A DNA stretch of 35,421 nt from an uncultured Bacilli bacterium (GCA_944358795.1 CALVRW010000035.1:1-35421); one strand, 5' to 3'. Positions 8,959 through 17,455 are shown, counted from the first letter of the stretch. A program made the numbers and translations. The notes: generated from the letters alone by a model not told the origin.

Positions 8959-9500
8959 CGAATCATCTCCTTCTTCTTTATATAAGGAAGTGTAACATTC
9001 CTTTCTTTTACTCCTTGTAATGTAAATAACTCACAAGTTTGTTTCCATTCTTGTATTCCATATCCAACATAAGTATTACATAAAACCAAATAAGAAGTTA
9101 ATTCTTCCATATCAGAATTATCATCTAGAATCACAAATGAAGTAATTTCTGGATGTTCTTTCAAATAGTTTTTTATTTCTCGTCCTCGTGGAAATAATTT
9201 TTTCTTTTCTTCATCATACTCCGTTTTCGTAACTCCAATGACAGGAATCGGTCGCATTCCACTATCTTCTAATATTTTTTGTAGTTTTTCAACAGAAGAA
9301 ACCTCGTTTTTCCAAGTACCAGTAATTACAATGGAAAAATCATACAAACGATATAGTTCATTTAACCAACAAATCGCTTGAAAGTTATTTACCGTTCCAG
9401 AGGTAGAACGATTAACCGAGCATTTTAATTCTCCTCGTTCATTATAATCCCAAATATAAGTATTGATGACACCATCAATATCTAAAAAAACAACATTCAT
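8955..9500 (-). CDS. HAD-superfamily protein, Swiss-Army-knife RNA-repair-type
   Basis: 181 residues of the haloacid dehalogenase fold. Motif I is FLDIDGVINT with the nucleophile and acid/base Asp pair; motif II is the Thr in VITGTWK; a lysine/arginine follows in FPRGREIKNYL; motif IV is VILDDNSDM. This arrangement resembles the HAD domain of Swiss Army Knife RNA repair proteins (HAD_SAK_2), whose stand-alone members have no established substrate. A phosphatase activity is likely; RNA repair is only a family-name link. The ATG at 9498-9500, 7 bases after GGAGG, is chosen over an upstream TTG. Overlaps the next gene by 4 bases. Confidence 0.8.
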   Translation of the reverse strand: MNVVFLDIDGVINTYIWDYNERGELKCSVNRSTSGTVNNFQAICWLNELYRLYDFSIVITGTWKNEVSSVEKLQKILEDSGMRPIPVIGVTKTEYDEEKKKLFPRGREIKNYLKEHPEITSFVILDDNSDMEELTSYLVLCNTYVGYGIQEWKQTCELFTLQGVKERNVTLPYIKKKEMIR

Positions 9501-9537
9501 TTTCTTTCCTCCCAACTTTTAGATAGTAAAAAGCAGT

Positions 9538-10725
9538 TTACTTTTGTACTGCTTTTGCTTCTTTCAAAAGATCTCGTTTTGTTTCTATATATACACGTTG
9601 TACAACTGCAAGTGTTAAAATTAAAGAGATGGTAAAAGAACCTCCATAACTTAAAAATGGTAATGGAACACCCGTTAATGGAATAATTCCAAAAAGTCCC
9701 CCTAGATTAATTAAAATATGCATAAAAATATAAGTAGCTGTTCCAATACAAATATAACGACCACGAATGGTACTTGCTACACAAGCAAGATCTAAAATTC
9801 TTTTTAGAATAATGTAATATCCAATAAAAATAAGTGTCGATAATACAAGTCCCATTTCTTCTACAATAATCGCAAAAACGCTATCCGTATGTGGTTCTGG
9901 AATATAAGAGTATTTTTGTCTACTCTTACCAGGCCCTAGTCCAAGTAATCCCCCATCATTGATGGCGATAAATCCATTACAAACTTGATATCCACCATCT
10001 TCATAATTACTACATGGGTTAAAAAAGTTAAAACGATCTTTCTGCTCCTCTGATAGAATGTAACCTTTTACATTCCACATAATAAGTCCTCCTATTACAG
10101 CCAGTAATAAAATTCGACCAATCCATAATAATTTTTCTTTTCGTAAAATAGGACTAGTAAGAAACATAACACCAAAAATCATTGATAAAATGATTGCTGT
10201 TCCTAAGTCCTTTTGTGTAAAGACAATCATCGGAAAAGCAAGACCTACAAAAAAGATAATTCCTAGCATATCGAGATGATTGATTTTAGGATTCTTTAAT
10301 TTACGATAAAATTTTTCAAATAATATAGATAGACAGATGATAACAACAGGCTTCGCAATTTCACTTGGCTGAAATGTTCCGATTACTGGTAAAGCAATCC
10401 AGTTCATACTACCACGATGGGCAGTTCCGTATAAACTTAAATATATTAAAATACCAAAAACTGCGATAAAAGCGAATAAGGCGGGCCATGTATATTTTTT
10501 CGTATCAATACCTAAAATAACGATTGTACCGACAAAGGCAACAAATAACATTTTTAATTGTTGATAAAAGTAATGATATAAAGGAGCTTCACTAGTAACT
10601 GCTTCACTACTCGATGCCGTTACGATATTAAGAAGTCCATAAAAAATAAGTGCTACCATTGTCCATAATAAAACTTTGTCCATATCTCGGTAAGTATTAC
10701 CGATTGCCTTTATCGCCCGTTTCAT
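9538..10725 (-). CDS. ftsW: septal peptidoglycan polymerase FtsW
   Basis: SEDS-family glycosyltransferase that polymerises lipid II with a class B penicillin-binding protein. About 395 residues with some ten hydrophobic segments. Visible: GTFQPSEIAKPVVI, FTQKDLGTA with the catalytic-region Asp, GLLGLGPGKSRQKYSYIPEPHTDSVFA in the large outer loop, and PLTGVPLPFLSYGGS near the end. The GLGxGxSRQKxxYxPExHTD pattern favours FtsW over RodA. ATG at 10725 follows AGGTGATAAT; an ATG 15 bases earlier overlaps that site. It lies away from the other division genes, with its own promoter. Confidence 0.93.
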   Translation of the reverse strand: MKRAIKAIGNTYRDMDKVLLWTMVALIFYGLLNIVTASSSEAVTSEAPLYHYFYQQLKMLFVAFVGTIVILGIDTKKYTWPALFAFIAVFGILIYLSLYGTAHRGSMNWIALPVIGTFQPSEIAKPVVIICLSILFEKFYRKLKNPKINHLDMLGIIFFVGLAFPMIVFTQKDLGTAIILSMIFGVMFLTSPILRKEKLLWIGRILLLAVIGGLIMWNVKGYILSEEQKDRFNFFNPCSNYEDGGYQVCNGFIAINDGGLLGLGPGKSRQKYSYIPEPHTDSVFAIIVEEMGLVLSTLIFIGYYIILKRILDLACVASTIRGRYICIGTATYIFMHILINLGGLFGIIPLTGVPLPFLSYGGSFTISLILTLAVVQRVYIETKRDLLKEAKAVQK

Positions 10726-10742
10726 ATTATCACCTATCATTA

Positions 10743-10771
10743 ATCATACCATAGATTTTAAAATATGAAAA
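10743..10771 (-). promoter_or_regulatory. promoter of ftsW
   Basis: TTTTCA (10766-10771), 17 bases, extended -10 TGGTATGAT (-10 at 10743-10748) on the minus strand. The ABC-F promoter at 16014-16042 has the same two hexamers and spacing. Confidence 0.6.
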
Positions 10772-10930
10772 TAATATTTTTATGGTAACGTACCATTTTC
10801 TTATATGAATGATCAACCAATAAAAGTGATTTAGTAGCTCCCCTGTTCATCTATCCTATAAAATTTTTAGGACGTACGTATACACACAAAAACTAACAGA
10901 TACATATATTACATTGAAGGAGGTTATACT

Positions 10931-11101
10931 ATGTATTACTATGGTGGATACCAAGGTTACGGATGTGGCTGCGGTGGTGGTTACCCTTATGCTGGTGGTT
11001 GCGGATGTGGCGCTGGATACGGAGCAGCAATCGTATTAGTATTATTTATTTTATTAGTAATTGTCATCGGTGCTCGTTCATTTGGACCATGTGGCAGATA
11101 A
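10931..11101 (+). CDS. YjcZ-like Gly/Tyr/Cys-rich tiny membrane protein
   Basis: 56 residues. The first half is almost only Gly, Tyr and Cys (MYYYGGYQGYGCGCGGGYPY), followed by one membrane helix GAAIVLVLFILLVIVIGA and a short tail ending FGPCGR. The helix closely resembles the core of the YjcZ family of tiny Bacillus membrane proteins (IVVLFILLIIVGA), several of which are spore-coat associated. The frame is supported by a very strong AAGGAGG site 8 bases before the ATG and a terminator directly after the stop. Five cysteines are unusual for the family, whose members are usually Cys-poor. It is flanked by its own regulatory sequences and is divergent from ftsW. Whether this organism sporulates cannot be told from the window. 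Confidence 0.8.
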   Translation: MYYYGGYQGYGCGCGGGYPYAGGCGCGAGYGAAIVLVLFILLVIVIGARSFGPCGR

Positions 11102-11102
11102 C

Positions 11103-11131
11103 AAAAGAAGCAGGTTTTGCTTCTTTTTTTT
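11103..11131 (+). terminator. intrinsic terminator of the tiny membrane protein gene
   Basis: AAAAGAAGCA, loop GGTTT, TGCTTCTTTT, then Ts, two bases after the stop codon. Confidence 0.9.
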
Positions 11132-11159
11132 ATCTTTTCACGTCAAATAAAGGATTTTA

Positions 11160-11168
11160 TGGTAAAAT
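11160..11168 (+). promoter_or_regulatory. extended -10 promoter of def
   Basis: TGGTAAAAT, an extended -10, 18 bases before the def start; no good -35. The GGAG ribosome site follows. Confidence 0.5.
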
Positions 11169-11186
11169 AGAATTGGAGTTGATTTT

Positions 11187-11738
11187 ATGAAATTTAAAGC
11201 ATTAGACATATTAGATGAAAAAGATAAACATCTTAGAAAAAAAAGTGTAGAAGTAACATTTCCATTATCAAAAGAAGATAAAAAACTAATTCAAAGAGCA
11301 ATTGATCATTTAACATATAGTCAAATTGAAGAATATGAAAAAAAATATGAGTTGCGACCTGGAATGGGACTTGCCTTTCCACAATTAGGACTCAATAAAA
11401 GAATCATTGTAATTGTTCATGAAGTAGAAGATGGTGTATTCGATAATTATGTCTTCATTAATCCAACGATTGTCAGTGAATCTACAGAAATGATTGCTGC
11501 CGAAGCTGGTGAAGGTTGTTTAAGTGTTAACCGTGATGTGGAAGGACATGTTCCAAGACATGCTCGCGTTACAGTAGAAGGATATGATGAAGATGGAAAT
11601 AAAATTCGTGTTCGAGCTAGAGAAGAACTTGCGATTGCATTCCAACACGAAATCGATCATTTAAATGGAATTTTATTTTACGATAGAATTAATAAGAAAA
11701 AACCATTTTTTACGGAAGATGAAATGAGATTAATTTAG
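11187..11738 (+). CDS. def: peptide deformylase
   Basis: Metal-dependent hydrolase that removes the formyl group from the N-terminal methionine of new proteins. 183 residues, with the insertions typical of type 2 (Gram-positive) deformylases. All three motifs are visible: GMGLAFPQ (usual GxGLAAPQ, with Phe for the second Ala), EGCLSV with the metal-binding Cys, and FQHEIDHLNG with the two metal-binding His and catalytic Glu. ATG follows GGAG at 8 bases. First gene of a two-gene unit with the arylsulfotransferase. Confidence 0.96.
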   Translation: MKFKALDILDEKDKHLRKKSVEVTFPLSKEDKKLIQRAIDHLTYSQIEEYEKKYELRPGMGLAFPQLGLNKRIIVIVHEVEDGVFDNYVFINPTIVSESTEMIAAEAGEGCLSVNRDVEGHVPRHARVTVEGYDEDGNKIRVRAREELAIAFQHEIDHLNGILFYDRINKKKPFFTEDEMRLI

Positions 11739-11748
11739 GAGGAACAAA

Positions 11749-13686
11749 ATGAAAACATTATATAAATTTTTAATATTAATTACCCTTGCTTGTCTTGCTT
11801 CTATTTTTATTTATTATAAAGTAGATAGAGCAAAACCAATAAAAGAAATTAAAGATACACTGGTATTACAAGAAGAATTAGAAAAAGAGTTTTTGAAGAA
11901 AACCAATTATTCTTTTGAAGAACCAAAAGTAGTAGTAGATCCATATGGGATTTCTCCTTTAACAGCACTTGTTATTTTTGAAACAAAAGATTTAACTACC
12001 CCTACTGTTACAATTAAAGGAGAAGACGAACTTACAACGTTTACTCATACTTTTACACCAAATAAAAAACATATCTTACCAATTTATGGATTATATCCAA
12101 ATAAAGATAATGAAGTAGAAATTAAAATTAATGATAAAACAACAACCGTTCATATTAAAACGGGAGAATTACCAAAAGATTTTATTTTACCTACGAATGT
12201 AGAAGCTGATAAAGAAGAATTAGATAATCAATTATATTTCTTTACTCCATCTAGTGAAGGATATACTTGTGCTTATGATGTAAATGGAGATGTTCGCTGG
12301 TATCTTACAAAAAATCATGTATGGGATATTAAAAGATTAGAAAATGGAAATTTATTATTAAGTAGCGAACGTTTGGTCAATCCTCCCTACTACACAACTG
12401 GTTTAGTAGAAATGGGATTAACAGGTAAAATCTATTATGAATATTCTCTACCTGGTGGATATCACCATGACGTAGTAGAAATGCCAAATGGAAATTTTCT
12501 TGTTGCGAGTGATGACTTTGCTAGTGGAAATGGTACGGTAGAAGATTATATTGTTGAAGTAGATCGTAAAACAGGAGAAATTGTAAAAGAAATCGATCTT
12601 AAAAATATCTTACCAACAGATGAAGGAAAAAGTGAGAATTGGACAGAATATGATTGGTTCCATAACAACTCTGTTTGGTATGATGAAAAAACAAATTCTA
12701 TTACATTATCAGGAAGACATCAAGATGCAGTTGTTAATATTAACTATGATACCGAAGAAATAAACTGGATTATTGGAGATCCAGAAGGATGGGATAAAAA
12801 ATATCAAAAATACTTCTTTACAGTAGAAGGTGATGATGAATTTGATTGGCAATATGCCCAACATGCAGCCATGATATTACCAAATGGGAATGTATTTATC
12901 TTTGATAACGGAAACAACCGTTCTAAAAAGAAAGAAAATTATATAAAAGCAGAAGATAACTTTAGTCGTGGTGTTATCTATGATATTAATCAAGAAGATA
13001 TGACGATTAAACAAGTATGGGAATATGGAAAAGACTTAGGTAGTGACTTCTACTCTCCTTATATTTCTGATGTTGATTATTTTAGTGATGGACACTATTT
13101 AATCCATTCTGGAGGAATTAGTACTACCAATGGAAAGCCAAATAATACACCTGCTAGTTTTAATAAAAATGTAAAATTAAATAGTATTACTGTAGAAGTA
13201 ATAGATGATGAAGAAATCTTTATAATTGAACTTCCAACGAATAATTACCGTAGTGAAAAAATGCCATTATATGCAAATGGGGTCTATAAAACAGGAAAAG
13301 CAACTCGTCTTGGAAGTCTTGGAACAACTGAAGCAACCGGAAAAAATAAATTAATTCTTTTCCCAAATCGTATTGATAAAGATTATAAAAGTCATGATAT
13401 ATCAATTACAAAAGAAGTAGATCGTATCGTATTTACTGGTACATTTAAAAAGAGTGATAAAGTAGAAATTATTTTGGATAACTTAGTTGATAAGAGAACC
13501 TATCCACTTGTTATTTCTAAAAAACCTTATACTGCTATGTGTATTGATGTATTTAATGAAGAAGAAAAGAAAAATGGTATTCAAGTTACAAAATATATCA
13601 ATGATGAAGGAATGCATGGTAAATACTATATTTATGTTAGAATTAATGGGAAAACATACGATATTGATAAATATGTATCATATTAA
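11749..13686 (+). CDS. membrane-anchored arylsulfotransferase (ASST-like)
   Basis: 645 residues. An N-terminal membrane anchor or signal (residues about 4-24, with a Cys at 15) is followed by an Ig-like segment and a beta-propeller domain. The propeller has the family-typical tryptophan- and glycine-rich blades, including GGYHHDVVEMPNGNFLVASDD, YDWFHNNSVWYD and QHAAMILPNGNVFIFDNGNNR; the His in HHDVVEMPNGN, WFHNN and QHAA are the likely active-site histidines. Arylsulfate sulfotransferases move sulfate between phenolic compounds without PAPS; gut Firmicutes are known to carry them. Substrate unknown. The TAG stop of def overlaps its ribosome site (TAGGAGGAACAAA). Confidence 0.88.
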   Translation: MKTLYKFLILITLACLASIFIYYKVDRAKPIKEIKDTLVLQEELEKEFLKKTNYSFEEPKVVVDPYGISPLTALVIFETKDLTTPTVTIKGEDELTTFTHTFTPNKKHILPIYGLYPNKDNEVEIKINDKTTTVHIKTGELPKDFILPTNVEADKEELDNQLYFFTPSSEGYTCAYDVNGDVRWYLTKNHVWDIKRLENGNLLLSSERLVNPPYYTTGLVEMGLTGKIYYEYSLPGGYHHDVVEMPNGNFLVASDDFASGNGTVEDYIVEVDRKTGEIVKEIDLKNILPTDEGKSENWTEYDWFHNNSVWYDEKTNSITLSGRHQDAVVNINYDTEEINWIIGDPEGWDKKYQKYFFTVEGDDEFDWQYAQHAAMILPNGNVFIFDNGNNRSKKKENYIKAEDNFSRGVIYDINQEDMTIKQVWEYGKDLGSDFYSPYISDVDYFSDGHYLIHSGGISTTNGKPNNTPASFNKNVKLNSITVEVIDDEEIFIIELPTNNYRSEKMPLYANGVYKTGKATRLGSLGTTEATGKNKLILFPNRIDKDYKSHDISITKEVDRIVFTGTFKKSDKVEIILDNLVDKRTYPLVISKKPYTAMCIDVFNEEEKKNGIQVTKYINDEGMHGKYYIYVRINGKTYDIDKYVSY

Positions 13687-13716
13687 AAAAATATTGCGCT
13701 TTAGCAATATTTTTTT
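13685..13716. terminator. bidirectional terminator between convergent genes
   Basis: AAAAAATATTGC, loop GCTTTA, GCAATATTTTTT, with T runs on both strands. It serves the arylsulfotransferase on plus and ylmH on minus; the ylmH stop codon (13701-13703) lies inside the loop. Confidence 0.85.
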
Positions 13717-14405
13717 ATTACAACAATATTATTTCCCTTTTTTGTAATTCCTTCTATTTTATCAATACGATATTTACCATACTTTCGAATGGATAACGTG
13801 TCCCCTTCTTTCAATTCTAACGCTTTATTTTTTACAATCTCATAATTTCTAACAACTTCATTTACTTTCATTTTTTCAATAACAATTCTTCTACTTGTAC
13901 CTAATAGTTTAGCTAATACAACATCAATTCGCATACTAGGAACCATAATCTTTTTATTGGTAAATTGATATTGATAAGAAGAAACAGTCTCAAGAGGTAC
14001 TTCTTTTAACGTAATCCTTTGATTTCCTATTGTAGTAAAAAAAGAAGTAAAATAATCGTTCATACTAGATAATATTGTAATATAAAAGTTTCCTTCTAAT
14101 ACTACAATATCTCCAAATAAATTCTTACTAATTTGATGAGAAAAAATACTACCTAAAAGATCTTGATGTCGAAAAGGAACTTTTGATACTACTTGATAGC
14201 AAGTTAGATTAGGCTGTTGTGTATGATACAAAATTACTTTTTCACTTTCAGGAAATAAATGAAAAATTTGATATGGTGTATTCGTTTTATTTAAAAAAGG
14301 AATGACAATTTTTAATTCATGGGGTTCTAAGAACTCTGATGCCACTCCCTTTTTTAATTGTTCTCTTACATGTTCTTTTAAATATTTTAACTCTTTATTT
14401 TCCAT
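13701..14405 (-). CDS. ylmH: S4-domain RNA-binding protein YlmH
   Basis: 234 residues. The N-terminal two thirds match the YlmH-specific region (LKEHVREQLKKGVASEFLEPHE), and the C-terminus is an S4 RNA-binding domain (about 157-225, SMRIDVVLAKLLGTSRR ... VNEVVRNYE). In B. subtilis YlmH binds peptidyl-tRNA-obstructed large ribosomal subunits and acts in ribosome-associated quality control. There it lies by divIVA and ftsZ in the ylm cluster; here it is coupled to an ABC-F gene, overlapping it by 11 bases. That pairing fits a shared role on stalled ribosomes, which is inference. Confidence 0.88.
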   Translation of the reverse strand: MENKELKYLKEHVREQLKKGVASEFLEPHELKIVIPFLNKTNTPYQIFHLFPESEKVILYHTQQPNLTCYQVVSKVPFRHQDLLGSIFSHQISKNLFGDIVVLEGNFYITILSSMNDYFTSFFTTIGNQRITLKEVPLETVSSYQYQFTNKKIMVPSMRIDVVLAKLLGTSRRIVIEKMKVNEVVRNYEIVKNKALELKEGDTLSIRKYGKYRIDKIEGITKKGNNIVVIKKYC

Positions 14406-15990
14406 CTTCTAATGTTTCTAAATATTGTTCATATGTTAACTGCATATCTTTATAAGTACCATCACTTTTAATATCAATCAAACGATTAGCTACTGTTTCA
14501 GTTAATTGTTGATCTAAAGAAGACATGATAACAGGTCCATTAAATTTTTGTAATCCTTTATTTAATGAGGTAATCGATTCAATATCTAAATGATTGGTTG
14601 GTTCATCAAGGAGTAACATGTTAGGATGTTCTAACATCATTTTTGCCATCATACTTCGTACTTTTTCGCCTCCAGATAATACCGTAACACTTTTTAAAGC
14701 TTCTTCCCCACTAAATAACATTCTACCTAAGAACCCTCTTACAAAAGCATCTTCCTTATTTGCTGAAAAACGACGTAACCAATCTACTAAACTAATCTCT
14801 TCTTTAAAATATTCACTATGATCTTTTTTAAAGTACCCTAAATTGACATTTTTACCAACATGAATCATACCACTATCTGGTTTGATATTTCCACTAATCA
14901 ATTCAAATAAAGCTGTTTTAGCTTTTTCGTTGTCTCCGATTAATGCGATTTTATCTTCTAAACGAACGGTTAAATTAAAGTCTTTCAAAAGAACTTCTCC
15001 ATTTAATGTCAAATTAACATTTTCCATTACCAAAATATCTTTTCCTAATACTACCTCTGGTTCAAAATTAATAAATGGATATTTACGACTAGATGGAATC
15101 ATTTCATCTAGTTTAATCTTATCCAATGACTTTTTACGAGAAGTAGCCTGTTTACTTTTACTAGCATTGGCTTTAAAGCGATCGATAAAGTTTTGTAATT
15201 CTTTGATTTTTTCTTCTTTTCGTTTATTAGAATCACGCATTTGTTTTTGAATTAATTCACTTGATTCAAACCAGAAATCATAGTTTCCCGCAAATAACGT
15301 TAATTTATTGTAATCGATATCAACCATATGAGTACATACTTTATTTAAGAAATGACGATCATGGGATACAACAATGACAGTATTTTTAAAGTTAATTAAA
15401 AATTCTTCTAACCACATCTTACTTTTAATATCAAGACCATTGGTTGGTTCATCTAACAGTAAAATATCAGGATTACCAAATAAAGCACGTGCAAGTAATA
15501 CTTTTACCTTATCTTTATCTGTTAATTCACCCATTTGTTTCTCTTGAAGCTGTGTTGCAAGACCTAATCCAGATAATAATACTTTCGCATCACTTTCTGC
15601 TTGCCATCCATTCTTTGCTTCAAACATTGCTTCTAATTCTCCAGCACGAATACCATCTTCTTCACTAAAATCTGCTTTCATATAAAGCGCATCTTTTTCT
15701 TGTTGAATCGCATATAATTCCTGATCACCCATAATAACTGTTTCTACGACACTATATTCATCAAATTCATTATGATCCTGCTTTAATACAGAAATACGTT
15801 CTTTATTTGGTGTTACAATCGAACCAGTAGTAGATTCTACATCACCACTTAATATCTTTAAAAAAGTTGATTTCCCTGCTCCATTCGCACCAATTAATCC
15901 ATAACAATTTCCATCTTGAAATTCCATATTAACATTTTCAAATAACGTTCTCTTCCCAAATCTTAAACTGACATTATTTACTTTTAACAT
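14395..15990 (-). CDS. ABC-F translation factor ATPase (YkpA/YbiT type)
   Basis: 531 residues with two ATP-binding domains and no membrane segments. Domain 1: Walker A GANGAGKST near residue 36, Walker B PDILLLDEPTNGLD. Domain 2: a degenerate Walker A (GDNEKAKTALF), full signature LSGGEKVRSMMAK, Walker B NMLLLDEPTNHLD. The first signature is replaced by LTDKDKVKVLL, a feature of the YkpA/YbiT subgroup rather than damage. The two are joined by a basic coiled linker (about 240-300) that reaches into the ribosome in this family. No antibiotic-resistance subgroup marker is evident. Co-transcribed with ylmH. Confidence 0.9.
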   Translation of the reverse strand: MLKVNNVSLRFGKRTLFENVNMEFQDGNCYGLIGANGAGKSTFLKILSGDVESTTGSIVTPNKERISVLKQDHNEFDEYSVVETVIMGDQELYAIQQEKDALYMKADFSEEDGIRAGELEAMFEAKNGWQAESDAKVLLSGLGLATQLQEKQMGELTDKDKVKVLLARALFGNPDILLLDEPTNGLDIKSKMWLEEFLINFKNTVIVVSHDRHFLNKVCTHMVDIDYNKLTLFAGNYDFWFESSELIQKQMRDSNKRKEEKIKELQNFIDRFKANASKSKQATSRKKSLDKIKLDEMIPSSRKYPFINFEPEVVLGKDILVMENVNLTLNGEVLLKDFNLTVRLEDKIALIGDNEKAKTALFELISGNIKPDSGMIHVGKNVNLGYFKKDHSEYFKEEISLVDWLRRFSANKEDAFVRGFLGRMLFSGEEALKSVTVLSGGEKVRSMMAKMMLEHPNMLLLDEPTNHLDIESITSLNKGLQKFNGPVIMSSLDQQLTETVANRLIDIKSDGTYKDMQLTYEQYLETLEDGK

Positions 15991-16013
15991 CGTTTCACCT
16001 CTTTCGCTAGATA

Positions 16014-16042
16014 ATCATACCATATTTTAAATAAAATGAAAA
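16014..16042 (-). promoter_or_regulatory. promoter of the ABC-F/ylmH unit
   Basis: TTTTCA (16037-16042), 17 bases, extended -10 TGGTATGAT (-10 at 16014-16019) on the minus strand. The -35 overlaps the tail of the preceding terminator. Confidence 0.6.
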
Positions 16043-16063
16043 GAACTAGCGTTCTAGTTCTTT
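16040..16063 (-). terminator. intrinsic terminator of the prepilin-like gene
   Basis: AAAGAACTAG, loop AACG, CTAGTTCTTT followed by TCATTTTATTT on the minus strand; overlaps the stop codon. Confidence 0.85.
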
Positions 16064-17285
16064 ACTCTGCTACTTCACGGATTACGATATCTTTAATTTC
16101 GGTTGTAACATTAGGGTCTTTATTGTAATTATCTAACAATACAAATTGAATATATTTTGTCGCTGGTCGAAACTTTGTATCATCAAATTCTGAAGTAAAT
16201 TTTCCATTATCTGTTTGAATTCCATGAACCATATTTTGAAATGTTTGAAACGACGTAGAAACTTTTGAACCATATTTTGAAGAATTTAATAATCCATAGT
16301 TATAATAATTTCCACCCATTGATTGACTTACTTTGGTATCTTTTTTTATCGTTCCCTTATCCCATGGTTCATTTAATGTTATTGTATGATTCTGTTTATT
16401 GATATTAGAAAACTCATATAGATTAAGCCATGTATTTCTAGAATAAGTTTCAGGTTCATACGTCTTGCCTGTATTATCTTTATAATTCCAAAAGATAAAT
16501 CCTCGATTAATTCCAGTTGTCATCGAATATTCTTGCAAAGTCCAGTTTGTAATATTATCTAAATATACAACCGTATCTCCATTTTTTAAATCTTGTTTTA
16601 ATGTTGTAAGTGTATTATCAATATATTTTACATAATGTGCTAAAATAAATTTTTTATCAACATCATATTCCGCAATTCCCATATAATATCTTGCATTTGG
16701 ATCAGATGTTTTTATTGTTGCTTTTATTTCATATTTTTTATTTATATCAATTGGAATTAGTTCATCACTAAATAATGTTTTAGAAGAGGAACCTGTTCTC
16801 TTAAAAACTCCATCTTGGTATGTAAAACTTTTAAAATTGGTATTATCTCCATACTCTCCATATCCATTTTTAATCATATTATTTGCCATATCCAAATCAC
16901 ATTTTAATAGTCCTTTGGTCATATGTACCTTACTTTCATGAACTCCTTTATAATAACAATATCCATCTTCATTAATGGCGATTGCAGAATCTCCATTCGC
17001 ATTCACCATAACTTTTCCTGAATAACGAGTTCCTTTTAGTGCTAACTTTTTGTCAGTCATAATATCGAAGGTTTCCCCTTTATATGTTGGATCATCAATC
17101 TGTTCTTGCGCAAAATAAGTTTCTGCTGCTCTTAAAATTCCATAAGCACTATCTCGAATCGAACTTCTTTTCGCATCATTAATTACATTCATAATTAATG
17201 GAGTTGCGATTAACGCGATAACTGCTAGTATGACAATGACTGCTAATAATTCAATTAAAGTAAATCCCTTTTTATTCTGTTTCAT
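16062..17285 (-). CDS. large prepilin-like surface protein
   Basis: 407 residues. The N-terminus has a full type IV prepilin signal: MKQNKKG then FTLIELLAVIVILAVIAL, with cleavage expected after Gly7 and the essential Glu at position 5 of the mature protein. After the long helix (to about residue 60) comes a large C-terminal region of about 340 residues, far bigger than a normal pilin, rich in aromatic and Asn/Thr residues and looking like beta-sandwich or carbohydrate-binding folds (FILAHYVKYIDNT, WNYKDNTGKTYEPETY, TKYIQFVLLDNYNKD). No pilus ATPase, prepilin peptidase or platform gene is in the window. It could be a pseudopilin-type adhesin. Its leader carries a terminator hairpin (17321-17354). 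Confidence 0.85.
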   Translation of the reverse strand: MKQNKKGFTLIELLAVIVILAVIALIATPLIMNVINDAKRSSIRDSAYGILRAAETYFAQEQIDDPTYKGETFDIMTDKKLALKGTRYSGKVMVNANGDSAIAINEDGYCYYKGVHESKVHMTKGLLKCDLDMANNMIKNGYGEYGDNTNFKSFTYQDGVFKRTGSSSKTLFSDELIPIDINKKYEIKATIKTSDPNARYYMGIAEYDVDKKFILAHYVKYIDNTLTTLKQDLKNGDTVVYLDNITNWTLQEYSMTTGINRGFIFWNYKDNTGKTYEPETYSRNTWLNLYEFSNINKQNHTITLNEPWDKGTIKKDTKVSQSMGGNYYNYGLLNSSKYGSKVSTSFQTFQNMVHGIQTDNGKFTSEFDDTKFRPATKYIQFVLLDNYNKDPNVTTEIKDIVIREVAE

Positions 17286-17320
17286 TTTTACACCTCTTCT
17301 AATTCTCTTTTAAACAAAAT

Positions 17321-17354
17321 AAAATGGAGGGAGGCTAAATCGCCCCCCCATTTT
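17321..17354 (-). terminator. terminator or attenuator before the prepilin-like gene
   Basis: A very GC-rich stem for this genome: seven Cs (17343-17349) pair with seven Gs (17326-17334, with two single bulged bases), extended by an AAAATG/CATTTT stem, loop of 6, then TTTATTTTG on the minus strand. It lies 120 bases after smc and 35 bases before the prepilin start. A good promoter lies between smc and the hairpin, so it may act as an attenuator for the prepilin gene as well as a terminator for smc. Confidence 0.75.
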
Positions 17355-17426
17355 TGCATTTTGCTTCCATATTCTAATGATTTTTCAATATCAATTTATA
17401 AAATTGTACTTTGATATCTCAAATTT

Positions 17427-17455
17427 ATTATATAATTTTTATAAACATATTTCAA
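17427..17455 (-). promoter_or_regulatory. promoter between smc and the prepilin-like gene
   Basis: TTGAAA (17450-17455), 17 bases, TATAAT (17427-17432) on the minus strand. It predicts a leader of about 135 bases for the prepilin gene. Confidence 0.7.

Noticed and set aside
10782-10796. Palindrome ATGGTA-ACG-TACCAT between ftsW and the tiny protein gene
   Set aside because: Could be an operator, but there is no regulator next to it and such AT-rich palindromes arise by chance; no T run for a terminator.
10903-10911. CATATATTA, similar to a sporulation sigma-K -10 element
   Set aside because: Too degenerate in an AT-rich region and too close to the ribosome site, with no matching -35.
10963-11190. 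75-codon plus-strand frame overlapping the tiny membrane protein
   Set aside because: Trp/Arg-rich out-of-frame reading of the Gly codons, no ribosome site, and runs through a terminator and the def promoter.
14882-15250. Plus-strand frame antisense to the ABC-F gene
   Set aside because: Shadow of a conserved gene with no start signal.
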